Source of the DNA: Streptomyces sp. NBC_00582
GTDB taxonomy: Bacteria > Actinomycetota > Actinomycetes > Streptomycetales > Streptomycetaceae
Length of the DNA stretch: 64,000 bases
Reading direction: 5' to 3'
Assembly (NCBI RefSeq): GCF_036345155.1
Contig: NZ_CP107772.1
Location: 2,108,001 to 2,172,000 of the forward strand
The position numbers were made by a program, and so were the translations under genes. Below are positions 48,202 to 56,358 of the stretch, one piece after another. Within the stretch, counting starts at the first letter, position 1. Every line of letters begins with the position of its first letter. Below the pieces are notes generated by a model that ran no database searches, was not told the origin of the DNA, and saw only the letters and a list, made by a program, of their open reading frames with translations.

Positions 48202-50028
48202 TCAGCGGGCGGTGTGCTGCGCGGCGAGCCGCACCGGGGCGTTGGCGGCGCCGTAGCCCCGGTAGCCGCCGTCGCGCTGCACCAGTTCGAAGAAGACGCG
48301 GCCGACGGTGCGGGTGTAGCAGTGCCGGAAGACACCGTGCGCGTCCCGGTCGTAGAGGATGCCCAGCTCCCGGTAGGTCTCCAGCTCGCCGTCGGCGAAC
48401 ACGAAGCGGGCCGCGAGGTCGTCGTAGTAGTTGGCGGGGATCGGCAGCAGGCGGCCGCCGGCGGCGGTGAAGCGGCGGGCGGCGACGACGACGTCGTCGG
48501 TGGCCAGCGCGACGTGCCGGGCGATCACCGAGTCGTCGCCGGGGGCGGCGCCCACCGTGAGCGGGAAACGGACGGCGCCGTCGGCGCTGGTCACGGCCCG
48601 GCTGCGGAGCAGCCCGTAGGGGTCGGCGACGTCGACGCTCTCCTGTGCCTCGAGGCCGAGGACACCGTGGTGGAAGAGGACGGCCTCGTCGAACTGGTGC
48701 CAGGGCTGCGTGAGCGCTACATGGTCCACGCGGACGTCGGAGGGGGGTGCCGGGGTGTGCGGGTCGTCCTCGAAGTCGGCGCGCCAGTCGGGCAGTCCGG
48801 GGCGGTGCGTCGCGCAGAGGAAGAGTTCCGTGCCGTCGGGGGCGGCGACGGCGTCGAGGGGGGCGTCCTCGGCGGCGCGGCGGCGGGGCAGGACGGGCGC
48901 GAGCAGGGCCTCGGCACGGCGGGCGGCGGCGGCCGGGTCCGGGGACTCCAGGCCGACGGCGGCGAGGGTGGTGCCGTCGCCGGGGGTCCCTCCGCGCGAG
49001 CGGAGCCGGGAGTGTGCCAGGGCGGCGGGTCCGGTGTTGACCAGGATCCGGGCCTCGCCCTGCTCCCACAGCTCGACGGGCTTGCCGCGGTGGCGGGCGG
49101 TGCGGGCGAAGCCGAGGGAGCCGAGAAGGGTGGAGACCGGTTCGGCGTCGGGGGTGACCAGCTCGGTGAAGGCGATCCCGGTGGGGGCGGCCGGGGCGGG
49201 CAGGGTGACGATGCCGAGTTCGTCCTGGAGCATCAGCAGGGAGCGGCGGGCGTCGATGGCGGTGGGGCCGGCCTCGGCCTGCCGGAAGACGTCGTTGAAG
49301 ACTTCGAGGGAGAGCGGACCATCGTAGCCTGTATGCAATACACGGCGTACAAGATCCACCACATTGAATCCACCCTGCCCGGGGAAGCAGCGATGGTGGC
49401 GGCTCCACTGCAGGACGTCCATGCCGAGCAGCGGCGCGTCGGCCAGCTGAAGAAAGAAGATCTTCTCCCCCGGGATGTCCGCGATGCCCTTGAGGTCCTC
49501 GGGGCCGGAGCTGCGGGAGAGGATGTGGAAGCTGTCCAGGCACGTGCCGAGCGCCGGGTGGCCGGCGGTGTCGACGATGTGCCAGGCGTGGTCGTACGTG
49601 CTGACGTGCCGTCCCCAGGCGAGTGCCTCGTAGGCGACGCGGACGCCGAAGTCCTGGGCGAGGTCGGCGAGTCGGGCGAGCTGCTCGGCGGCGAGGGCGT
49701 CGTCGTCCTCGGCGAGCGGGGAGACGCTGGAGCAGACCAGGACGGTGTCCGCGCCGAGCCGGCCCATCAGCTCGAACTTGTGGCGGGCCCGGCGCAGATT
49801 GCGGGCGAACTCGGCCTCGGGCACGGCCTCGACGTCACGCATCGGCTGGTAGAGGTCGACGGTGAGCCCGAGGTCCGTGCAGCGGGCGCGGATGTCCTCT
49901 GGGGTGAGGGGGCTCGCGAGCAGGTCGTTCTCGAAGATCTCGACGCCGTCGAAGCCGGCGCGGGCGGCCGCCGTGAGCTTCTCGGTGAGGGATCCGCTCA
50001 GGGAGACGGTGGCGATGGACGTACGCAC
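48202..50028 (-). CDS. QuiC-type 3-dehydroshikimate dehydratase fused to an HPPD-like domain
   Basis: Converts 3-dehydroshikimate to protocatechuate. 608 residues in two parts: an N-terminal TIM barrel (about 1-280; sugar isomerase/epimerase fold with FDGVEIFENDLL, AYEALAWGRHVSTYDHAW, CLDSFHIL and SLEVFND metal ligands) and a C-terminal vicinal-oxygen-chelate part (about 285-600) with VDHVALTQPWHQFDEAVLFHHGVLG and a late FFELVQRDGGYRGYG, as in 4-hydroxyphenylpyruvate dioxygenase. This fusion is known from Pseudomonas QuiC. GTG 50028 follows GAGGTG. A codon patch at 49325-49350 (GTA TTG CAT ACA) is unusually A/T-rich. Downstream of the dehydrogenase gene, same operon. Confidence 0.9.
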   Translation of the reverse strand: MRTSIATVSLSGSLTEKLTAAARAGFDGVEIFENDLLASPLTPEDIRARCTDLGLTVDLYQPMRDVEAVPEAEFARNLRRARHKFELMGRLGADTVLVCSSVSPLAEDDDALAAEQLARLADLAQDFGVRVAYEALAWGRHVSTYDHAWHIVDTAGHPALGTCLDSFHILSRSSGPEDLKGIADIPGEKIFFLQLADAPLLGMDVLQWSRHHRCFPGQGGFNVVDLVRRVLHTGYDGPLSLEVFNDVFRQAEAGPTAIDARRSLLMLQDELGIVTLPAPAAPTGIAFTELVTPDAEPVSTLLGSLGFARTARHRGKPVELWEQGEARILVNTGPAALAHSRLRSRGGTPGDGTTLAAVGLESPDPAAAARRAEALLAPVLPRRRAAEDAPLDAVAAPDGTELFLCATHRPGLPDWRADFEDDPHTPAPPSDVRVDHVALTQPWHQFDEAVLFHHGVLGLEAQESVDVADPYGLLRSRAVTSADGAVRFPLTVGAAPGDDSVIARHVALATDDVVVAARRFTAAGGRLLPIPANYYDDLAARFVFADGELETYRELGILYDRDAHGVFRHCYTRTVGRVFFELVQRDGGYRGYGAANAPVRLAAQHTAR

Positions 50029-50110
50029 CTGGGCACCTCGTGGTTCTGGTTGCTTCGGGGTGGCGACGACGGGCCGGCTCGCGCCGGGGAGGTGGTGGCC
50101 ACCCGGGTGG

Positions 50111-50998
50111 CTACTCGGGGACGGGGACGGCGCCGGCCAGCTCGGCGATGTCGGCGAGCATGCGGGCGCTGTCGGGTTCCCGCCCGGTGAACAGGCGGAA
50201 CGCGTCCACCGCCTGGAAGACGGCCATGCCGCCGCCGTCGAGCGTGGCGCAGCCCAGGGCGCGGGCACTGCGCAGCAGTTCGGTCTCCAGGGGACGGTAG
50301 ACGACCTCGGCGACCCACAGACCGGGCCGCAGCAGCCCGGCCGGGAACGGCAGGCCGGGGTGGGCCGCCATACCGGTCGGGGTGGCGTGGACGACACCGT
50401 CGGCGTGCGCGAGCAGCTCCGGCAGCCGGTCGTGGCCCGCCGCGGCCGCCCGGCCCTCGCCGAAGTGGGCGTTCAGCGCGGCGGCGAGCTGCGCGGCCCG
50501 CTCGGGCAGCGCGTCGACGACGGTCACCCGCCCGGCGCCGAGGGTGAGCGTGGCATGCGCGACGGCCGCGCCCGCGCCGCCCGCGCCGAGCTGCACGACC
50601 CGCTCCAGCGGAACGTCCGGCAGCCCGCGGGCGAACGACGCGGCGAACCCGGTGACGTCCGTGTTGTGGCCCACGGCCCGGCCGCCCTCGAAGACGACCG
50701 TGTTGACCGCGCCGAGCGCCTCGGCCTGTGGCGAGAGCGCGTCCAGGTGCTCGATGACGAGCTGCTTGCACGGGTGGGTGATGTTCAGCCCGTCGAAGCC
50801 GAGGTCGCGGGCGGCCCGTACCAGGTCGCCGACCGCCTGCGGAGCGGCCCCGAGGACGTCGATGTCGATCAGCCGGTACACATAGCGCAGCCCCTGCCGG
50901 TCGGCCTCCCGCTCGTGCAGCGCCGGACTGAGCGACGGGCCGATACCGGAACCGATCAGTCCGACGAGATACGAGTCCCTGGTCACATCCTTGGTCAC
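50111..50998 (-). CDS. shikimate/quinate 5-dehydrogenase
   Basis: NAD(P)-dependent dehydrogenase of the AroE family, 295 residues. Substrate motif SLSP at 22-25, catalytic lysine 78 in NITHPCKQ, Asp114 in GHNTDVTGF, and the nucleotide loop QLGAGGAGAAVAHA. Context makes it catabolic rather than the biosynthetic AroE: the dehydratase follows it, and a transporter and TetR share its operator, as with Corynebacterium QsuD. AGGAGG lies 6 bases before GTG 50998, an excellent site. It would yield 3-dehydroquinate or 3-dehydroshikimate. Confidence 0.92.
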   Translation of the reverse strand: MTKDVTRDSYLVGLIGSGIGPSLSPALHEREADRQGLRYVYRLIDIDVLGAAPQAVGDLVRAARDLGFDGLNITHPCKQLVIEHLDALSPQAEALGAVNTVVFEGGRAVGHNTDVTGFAASFARGLPDVPLERVVQLGAGGAGAAVAHATLTLGAGRVTVVDALPERAAQLAAALNAHFGEGRAAAAGHDRLPELLAHADGVVHATPTGMAAHPGLPFPAGLLRPGLWVAEVVYRPLETELLRSARALGCATLDGGGMAVFQAVDAFRLFTGREPDSARMLADIAELAGAVPVPE

Positions 50999-51018
50999 GG
51001 AGGACCTCCTGAGCCGCT

Positions 51019-51045
51019 GGCTAATGTACGAACTGGTGAGTTAGT
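51019..51045. promoter_or_regulatory. quinate-cluster operator, copy B
   Basis: On the minus strand: ACTAACT-CA-CCAGT-TC-GT-AC-ATTAGCC. It agrees with copy A (52086-52112) at 21 of 27 positions, the differences falling in paired spacer bases. It lies 21 bases upstream of the dehydrogenase GTG and 103 bases before the TetR gene. Confidence 0.75.
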
Positions 51046-51147
51046 CATAGCATCCCGGCCGGGCGCCGGGGAAGCCCCTCTCGCCTCACGGGACGGGATC
51101 GGCTCCTAGAATCGCCGCATCGCAGCCACGCCGCCCGAAGGAACCCG

Positions 51148-51813
51148 ATGACCAGCGTCGACGAACCGGCACGATCCAACGGGCGCACCCGTGACGCCGC
51201 CCGGACCCAGGCCGAGATCCTGGACGTGGCGACCCGGGAGTTCGCCCGCGTCGGCTACGCCGGAGCCCGCGTTGACGACATCGCCGCCCGCACCAGCACC
51301 ACCAAGCGGATGATCTACTACTACTTCGGCGGCAAGGAGCAGCTCTTCACGGCCGTCCTGGAGCGCGCGTACGGCGTGATCCGCGAGGCCGAGCAGCGGC
51401 TCGACGTCGAGCACCTGGACCCGGTGGCGGCGATCCGGCGCCTGGCCGAGCTGACCTTCGACCACCACGAACAGCACCCGGACTTCATCCGGCTGGTCAG
51501 CATCGAGAACATCCACGAGGCCGAGCACATCGCCGCCTCCGAGAAACTCGGCAGGATCGGCTCCCCCGCGCTCGACGTCATCCGCCGCATCCTCGCCGCC
51601 GGCCAGGAGTCCGGGCTGTTCACGGCTGAGGTGGACGCCGTCGACCTGCACGCGATGATCAGCTCGTTCTGCTTCTTCCGGGTGGCCAACCGGCACACCT
51701 TCGGCGCGCTGTTCGGCCGCGACCTGGTGGATCCGGCGCAGCGGGAGCACTACCGGACCATGCTCGGCGACATGGTGATCGCGTATCTGACGGCGGAGCG
51801 GGCGGGGAGCTGA
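51148..51813 (+). CDS. TetR-family regulator of the quinate cluster
   Basis: 221 residues. N-terminal helix-turn-helix TQAEILDVATREFARVGYAGARVDDIAARTSTTKRMIYYYFGGKEQLFTAVL (in part residues 21-70), C-terminal TetR_C-like helical domain with EQHPDFIRLVSIENIHEAEH. ATG 51148 follows GAAGGA. Divergent from the dehydrogenase-dehydratase operon across operator B, and upstream of the transporter gene that carries operator A; it is the obvious candidate to bind both, with a shikimate-pathway metabolite as inducer. Confidence 0.92.
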   Translation: MTSVDEPARSNGRTRDAARTQAEILDVATREFARVGYAGARVDDIAARTSTTKRMIYYYFGGKEQLFTAVLERAYGVIREAEQRLDVEHLDPVAAIRRLAELTFDHHEQHPDFIRLVSIENIHEAEHIAASEKLGRIGSPALDVIRRILAAGQESGLFTAEVDAVDLHAMISSFCFFRVANRHTFGALFGRDLVDPAQREHYRTMLGDMVIAYLTAERAGS

Positions 51814-51815
51814 CC

Positions 51816-52020
51816 GCGGACGGTCGGCTGCCGACGGTCGACTACCGACTGTCGACAGCCGACCGCGAGGTGCGGACTGCGGACTGCGGACTGCGGATCG
51901 TCGACTGTCGACCGCAGACCACAGACCCGCCAACACCGACCGCCGACCGCCGACCGCCGACCGCCGACCGCCATCGGCATACACCCGACTGCGGACGGCG
52001 GATTGCATACCGTCGCCGCC
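51816..52020. repeat. CCGCCGA repeat island 2
   Basis: About five copies of the same 7-base unit as island 1 run from 51936 to 51972, flanked by decayed forms (GCGGACT tandem copies about 51875-51896; GTCGACTGTCGACC dyads). The right end has GGATTGCATACCGTCGCC (about 52000-52016), which on the opposite strand reads like the start of island 1. Non-coding. Confidence 0.85.
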
Positions 52021-52085
52021 AGATCCCCGCGACGAGACCTATTGACAGCGGAGAAACATCGGCGCAACATCACTGGCCATCCGCT

Positions 52086-52112
52086 ACTAACTACCCAGTG
52101 GGTTAATTAGCC
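52086..52112. promoter_or_regulatory. quinate-cluster operator, copy A
   Basis: ACTAACT-AC-CCAGT-GG-GT-TA-ATTAGCC, 105 bases before the transporter start. Shares 21 of 27 positions with copy B. No other dyad is obvious between it and the GTG at 52217. Confidence 0.75.
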
Positions 52113-52216
52113 GGGGATCACTCGACCCGGCGCAGCCGCCCCGCACCCCAGGGATCCGGCCCTTCTCCCCTTGTCCCACTCCCACGTACGTTGGAGTTCC
52201 CCCGAAGGAGCACGCC

Positions 52217-53560
52217 GTGTCCGTCCCCGCCGCAGCACCTCCCGGTCAGCCGAAGAAAGCCGCCACGGCGGCGTGGATCGGCAGCGCCCTGGAGTACTAC
52301 GACTTCTTCATCTACGGCAGCGCGGCCGCGCTGATCTTCCCGAAGGTCTTCTTCGACGAGTCGGACCCGGCCACCGCGACCCTGCTGTCACTGGCCACGT
52401 TCGGTGTCGCGTACGCGGCGCGGCCGGTCGGCGCGCTGTTCCTCGGGCACTTCGGCGACCGTCTGGGCCGCAAGAAGATCATGGTCTTCACGCTGATCCT
52501 GATGGGCGTGTCGACGTTCCTGATCGGCTGTCTGCCGACCCGGGCCCAGGTCGGCGGGCTCGCGCCGGTGCTGCTGGTCCTGTGCCGCGTCCTGCAGGGC
52601 ATCTCCGCCGCGGGTGAGCAGGCCAGCGCCAACTCGATGACGTTGGAGCACGCGCCGCCGCACCGGCGTGGCTTCTTCACCAGCTTCACCCTGAGCGGCA
52701 CGCAGGGCGGGCAGCTGCTGGCGACGCTGGTGTTCATTCCGGTGGCGGCGCTGCCGGAGGAGCAGTTGCTGGCGTGGGGCTGGCGGGTGCCGTTCTGGCT
52801 GAGCATCGCGGTGGCCGTGGTCGGCTATGTGATCCGGCGCAAGCTGGAGGAGACTCCCGCGTTCGAGGCGCAGCAGGCCACGGGCGAGGTCGTGCGGCTG
52901 CCGTTGGCCGTGCTGCTGCGCGAGCACTGGGCCGATGTGCTGCGGGTGGTCGGGGGCGCGCTCATCGCCTCGGTGAGCACCATCTTCACGGTGTGGGCGC
53001 TGGCGTACGCGACGAGCGACGCGGTCGGCATGAGCCGTTCGTCGATGCTGTGGGTGGGTGCGCTCGCCAACCTGGTCGCGCTGGGCGCGATCCCGGCGTG
53101 GGCGACACTGTCCGACCGCATCGGCCGGCGCCCCGTGTATCTGATCGGTGCCGTGGGCAGCGCGGTGGCGATGTTCCTGTACCTGTGGGCGATCTCCACC
53201 GGCTCCTACCCGCTGACGCTGGTCCTCGGCGTGGTCGCCTTCGGTGTGGTGTACAGCGCCGCGAACGGTGTGTGGCCGTCGTTCTACGGCGAGATGTTCT
53301 CGACCCGGGTGCGGCTGTCGGGCATGGCGATCGGTACGCAGATCGGGTTCGCCGTGGCCGGTTTCGCGGTCACGTTCGCCGCCCGGATCGCCGGCCCGGA
53401 CGGCGACGACTGGTCGTCGGTGGCGTTGTTCACGGCGGCGCTGTGCCTGCCGCCGGTGATCGCGGCCCTGTCGGCCCGGGAGACCGCGAAGATCCCGACG
53501 GAGCGGCTCGGCGAGCGGGGCGCCCGTGAGGTCCCCCAGCCGGAGACGGTCACCGCCTGA
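52217..53560 (+). CDS. MFS transporter of the MHS family, ShiA-like
   Basis: Proton-coupled importer of 447 residues with about 12 membrane segments. Metabolite:H+ symporter signatures: SALEYYDFFIYGSAAALIFPKVFF at 23-46, GHFGDRLGRKKIM loop 2-3, RVLQGISAAGEQASANSMTLEHAP and a second DRIGRRPVY. Shikimate, alpha-ketoglutarate and proline carriers belong here; the neighbouring catabolic genes and shared operator point to shikimate or quinate. GTG 52217 follows GAAGGAG. Confidence 0.92.
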   Translation: MSVPAAAPPGQPKKAATAAWIGSALEYYDFFIYGSAAALIFPKVFFDESDPATATLLSLATFGVAYAARPVGALFLGHFGDRLGRKKIMVFTLILMGVSTFLIGCLPTRAQVGGLAPVLLVLCRVLQGISAAGEQASANSMTLEHAPPHRRGFFTSFTLSGTQGGQLLATLVFIPVAALPEEQLLAWGWRVPFWLSIAVAVVGYVIRRKLEETPAFEAQQATGEVVRLPLAVLLREHWADVLRVVGGALIASVSTIFTVWALAYATSDAVGMSRSSMLWVGALANLVALGAIPAWATLSDRIGRRPVYLIGAVGSAVAMFLYLWAISTGSYPLTLVLGVVAFGVVYSAANGVWPSFYGEMFSTRVRLSGMAIGTQIGFAVAGFAVTFAARIAGPDGDDWSSVALFTAALCLPPVIAALSARETAKIPTERLGERGAREVPQPETVTA

Positions 53561-53598
53561 TCCCGCCCCGCCCCGCATCTCCCGTACCTCCGGTACCT

Positions 53599-53639
53599 CC
53601 CGAGCCCCCGGACGCCGCCACGGCGCCCGGGGGCTCGGG
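53599..53639. terminator. bidirectional terminator hairpin
   Basis: A perfect 13-base stem (CCCGAGCCCCCGG 53599-53611 with 53627-53639) and a 15-base loop lie between the convergent transporter and split-barrel genes. Confidence 0.8.
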
Positions 53640-53651
53640 CCTGCGCGGCCC

Positions 53652-54101
53652 TCACGCCCCGTCGGCCCGCCGGGGAATGCCGTACGCCCGCTCGACCCGC
53701 AGCCGGGCGACGAGGCGACGGTCGCGGACCATGGCGGCGCGGTAGTCGTCCCAGTCGGGGTGCTCGCCCGAGACGTCGCGGTAGAGGCGGACGAGTTCCT
53801 CGACCGTGTCGTCGTAGGGGTCCTCGGCGACCGGGGTGAGGTCGGCGGTCGCCTCGACGACCGTGTACGCCCAGCGGTCCGCGGTGGTGACGTGGTAGGA
53901 GGCGCGGGGGTCGCGCCGCAGGTTGCGGGTCTTGGCGCGGTCGTCGGTGACGGAGATCCGGATGACGCCCTCGTCGGGGTAGTAGTGGTGGCTGACGTTC
54001 GACAGCTGGGGGCGGCCGTCTCGCTTGAGGGTGACCAGCACTCCGCTGCGGCCTTCGGACAGCAGGGCGAGCAGGGCGTGGCGCGTCGTGTCCTGAGTCA
54101 T
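53652..54101 (-). CDS. PPOX-class flavin/F420-dependent split-barrel protein
   Basis: Pyridoxamine-phosphate-oxidase-fold protein of 149 residues, probably F420- or FMN-dependent reductase. The fold is seen in SGVLVTLKRDGRPQLSNVSHHYYPDEGVIRISVTDDRAKTRNLRRDPRASYHV, close to actinobacterial F420-binding members. ATG 54101 begins at the usual family position (MTQDTTRHALLALL); upstream residues in frame look spurious. Divergent from the TetR-efflux pair but with no obvious functional link. Confidence 0.9.
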   Translation of the reverse strand: MTQDTTRHALLALLSEGRSGVLVTLKRDGRPQLSNVSHHYYPDEGVIRISVTDDRAKTRNLRRDPRASYHVTTADRWAYTVVEATADLTPVAEDPYDDTVEELVRLYRDVSGEHPDWDDYRAAMVRDRRLVARLRVERAYGIPRRADGA

Positions 54102-54204
54102 GCCCCGCACAACCGGCGCGCCACCGGAGCGCATTCCCCCGCCAGCACCCCACCCCCACCCCGACACACCTCACCGCACGCCCGCGAGCCCCCGAGACGG
54201 TCCG

Positions 54205-54241
54205 TAGACACTGTCTACCAGCCAGTGGTAGACAGTGTCTA
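54205..54241. promoter_or_regulatory. nested palindromic operator reaching the start codon
   Basis: Perfect 16-base arms TAGACACTGTCTACCA (54205-54220) and TGGTAGACAGTGTCTA (54226-54241) around a 5-base spacer; each arm also contains its own TAGACA/TGTCTA dyad. The last base is the A of the TetR ATG. This looks like two adjacent TetR dimer sites for autoregulation. Confidence 0.8.
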
Positions 54242-54855
54242 TGAGCGAATCCGAGAAGCCGGACTCCGAGAAGCCGGACCCCGATCTGCGGAGGCGTCTC
54301 GTCGACGTCGGCGTGGACCTGGTCGCCCTGGAGGGCGCCGGTGCGCTGACCCTGCGGGAGATCGCCCGCCGGGCCGGGGTGTCCCACGGCGCGCCCCGCC
54401 GCCACTTCCCGACGCATCTGGAGCTGCTCTCGGCCATCGCCCGCCGCGGCTTCACCGAGCTGGGGATCCGGGTGACGACGACGCTCGGCGACGGCACCGC
54501 CGACCCGCGCGCCCAGATCACCGAACTGGGGCGCGCCTACCTGGAGTTCGCACTGGACAACGCCGGGATGTACGAGCTGATGTTCCGTCACGACCTGCTG
54601 GAGAGCGGTCACTTGCGGCTGCGGGACACCAGCCTGCCGTTGTTCGGCGTCCTGGTGGAGCTGGTGGGCCGGGCGCGTCCCGAGGCCGACGCGCGGGCGG
54701 TCGCGGGGGCGCTGTGGGCGAACCTGCACGGCATCGCCCAGCTCTGGGGCTGGGGCAGTCTCCAACTCGCCACGGGCACAGACGACTTCATGCCCCTGTT
54801 GCGGACCGCGCTCGACGCGCACCTCGGACCGGCCGGGCCACGGGACGACCGGTGA
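54241..54855 (+). CDS. TetR/AcrR-family repressor of the efflux pump
   Basis: 204 residues. Helix-turn-helix GALTLREIARRAGVSHGAPRRHFPTHLELLSAIARRGF near residues 36-70, with a TetR_C_33/WHG-like C-terminal domain (MYELMFRHDLL, AVAGALWANLHGIAQLWGWG). The ATG at 54241 directly abuts the operator and has no ribosome-binding site, so the mRNA may be leaderless and the repressor would cover the transcription start. It is coupled by a GTGA overlap to the MFS gene and probably represses both. Confidence 0.92.
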   Translation: MSESEKPDSEKPDPDLRRRLVDVGVDLVALEGAGALTLREIARRAGVSHGAPRRHFPTHLELLSAIARRGFTELGIRVTTTLGDGTADPRAQITELGRAYLEFALDNAGMYELMFRHDLLESGHLRLRDTSLPLFGVLVELVGRARPEADARAVAGALWANLHGIAQLWGWGSLQLATGTDDFMPLLRTALDAHLGPAGPRDDR

Positions 54856-56300
54856 ACCGCCCACTGACGCTGGCGAGCAGTGTGGCGGGCGCCGTGGTCG
54901 TCGCCCTGGACGGCACCGTGCTCACCGTCGCCCAGCCGACCCTGCGCCGCGACCTGCACGCCTCCCTCACCCAGGTCCAGTGGACCAGCACCGGCTATCT
55001 CGTCGCCGTCGCGGGCCTGTTGGTGTTCGCGGGACGGCTCGGCGACCGCTACGGGCACCGCCGTACCTTCGCCGTCGGCATGCTCGGCTTCGGCGCCGCC
55101 TCGGCCGGCATCGCGGTGGCGCCGGGCGTCGGCTGGGTCGTCGCCCTGCGCGTGGTACAGGGGGTGTTCGGGGCGCTGCTTCAGCCTGCCACGCTGGGAA
55201 TGCTGCGGACGTCGTTCCCGCCGGAGCGGCTGCGCACACCGATCGCGGTGCGGACGGCGGCCATCGGCGTGGCGGCCGCCGCGGGGCCGGTGGTGGGCGG
55301 GGCGCTCGCCACCTCGTTCGGCTGGCGGTCGGTGTTCCTGCTCAACGTGGTGTCGGCCCTGCTGTTCGGCGTGCTCGCGCTCGCCTCGCGCGAGAAGCGG
55401 CGGCCGCCCGTCGGCGCTCCGCTGGACCTGCCCGGCGCCCTGCTGCTCGCCGTGGCCCTCGCCGGTCTGGTGCACGCGCTGGTCACGCTCCCGGGCGTGA
55501 CCTGGTCCGCGCCTGCGGCGCTGCTCGCGGCGGTCGCCTTCGTACGCCACGAGCGGCGGGCGTCCGCGCCCCTGCTGCCGCCGGACGTCGTGCGCTCCCC
55601 CGCGGTCGGCGGCGCGCTCGCCCTGCTGGTCATCGCGTCGGCGGCGCTCAACGGCGGGCTGTTCGCCTGTGTCTACGTCCTCCAGGACGGCCTCGGGCTC
55701 ACCGCCCTGCGCAGTGCGCTGCTCAGTCTGCCGCTGGCGGTGTTCCTGATCGCGGCGGCGCCCGTGTCGGCGGTGCTGCTGCGCCGGGCGGGCGCCCGGG
55801 CCGTGGTCACGGGGGCGACGGCCGTCCTCGGCACCGGTCTGCTGGTGCTGGCCCGCGCCCCGGGCGAGGCGGCCTTCGCCGCGGGGTTCGCCCTGGTGGG
55901 CGCGGGGTTCGGGACCGTGATGGTGGCGGCCACCCATGTCGTCGTACGGCGGGCTCCCGCCGAGGCGGCCGGGGTGGCGGGCGGGCTGCAGCAGACGGCG
56001 ATGAACGTCGGCCCCGTGCTGGGGGTGGCCTCCGCGACCGTGCTCACGGGCCTCGGTGCGGCCTGGACGCCGATGGCGGTGCTGGGTGGGGCGGCTCTCG
56101 CGGCGCTCCCCGTCTGCCGTGCGCTGCCGGGGCGCCCCGCATCCGCCCCCACGCCTGGTGACGCCCCGGCGCACGCCCCCGCGTCCGCCGACGCCCACCC
56201 GCCCGTCGGGGCGACGGCCGGCCGAAGCGACACACCCCACACGGCTCACGGCGTGGAAAGCAGTCCGCACGCCCGTTCCCTGCGCGACCATGAGCAGTGA
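54852..56300 (+). CDS. MFS drug-efflux transporter (DHA2, 14-helix type)
   Basis: Proton antiporter of 482 residues with about 14 membrane segments and a proline/alanine-rich C-terminal tail. Motifs: ALDGTVLTVAQPTLRRDL in helix 1, GRLGDRYGHRRTF in loop 2-3, and GPVVGGALATSFGWRSVFLLN (antiporter motif C, helix 5). Members export dyes, antiseptics or antibiotics. GTG start within the TetR stop (GTGA), so it is regulated with that gene. Confidence 0.93.
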   Translation: MNRPLTLASSVAGAVVVALDGTVLTVAQPTLRRDLHASLTQVQWTSTGYLVAVAGLLVFAGRLGDRYGHRRTFAVGMLGFGAASAGIAVAPGVGWVVALRVVQGVFGALLQPATLGMLRTSFPPERLRTPIAVRTAAIGVAAAAGPVVGGALATSFGWRSVFLLNVVSALLFGVLALASREKRRPPVGAPLDLPGALLLAVALAGLVHALVTLPGVTWSAPAALLAAVAFVRHERRASAPLLPPDVVRSPAVGGALALLVIASAALNGGLFACVYVLQDGLGLTALRSALLSLPLAVFLIAAAPVSAVLLRRAGARAVVTGATAVLGTGLLVLARAPGEAAFAAGFALVGAGFGTVMVAATHVVVRRAPAEAAGVAGGLQQTAMNVGPVLGVASATVLTGLGAAWTPMAVLGGAALAALPVCRALPGRPASAPTPGDAPAHAPASADAHPPVGATAGRSDTPHTAHGVESSPHARSLRDHEQ

Positions 56301-56358
56301 GGTCGTGCCGGGCGGGGACCTGGGACCGCACCTCGCACGAACGCACCGGAGGAGAACG

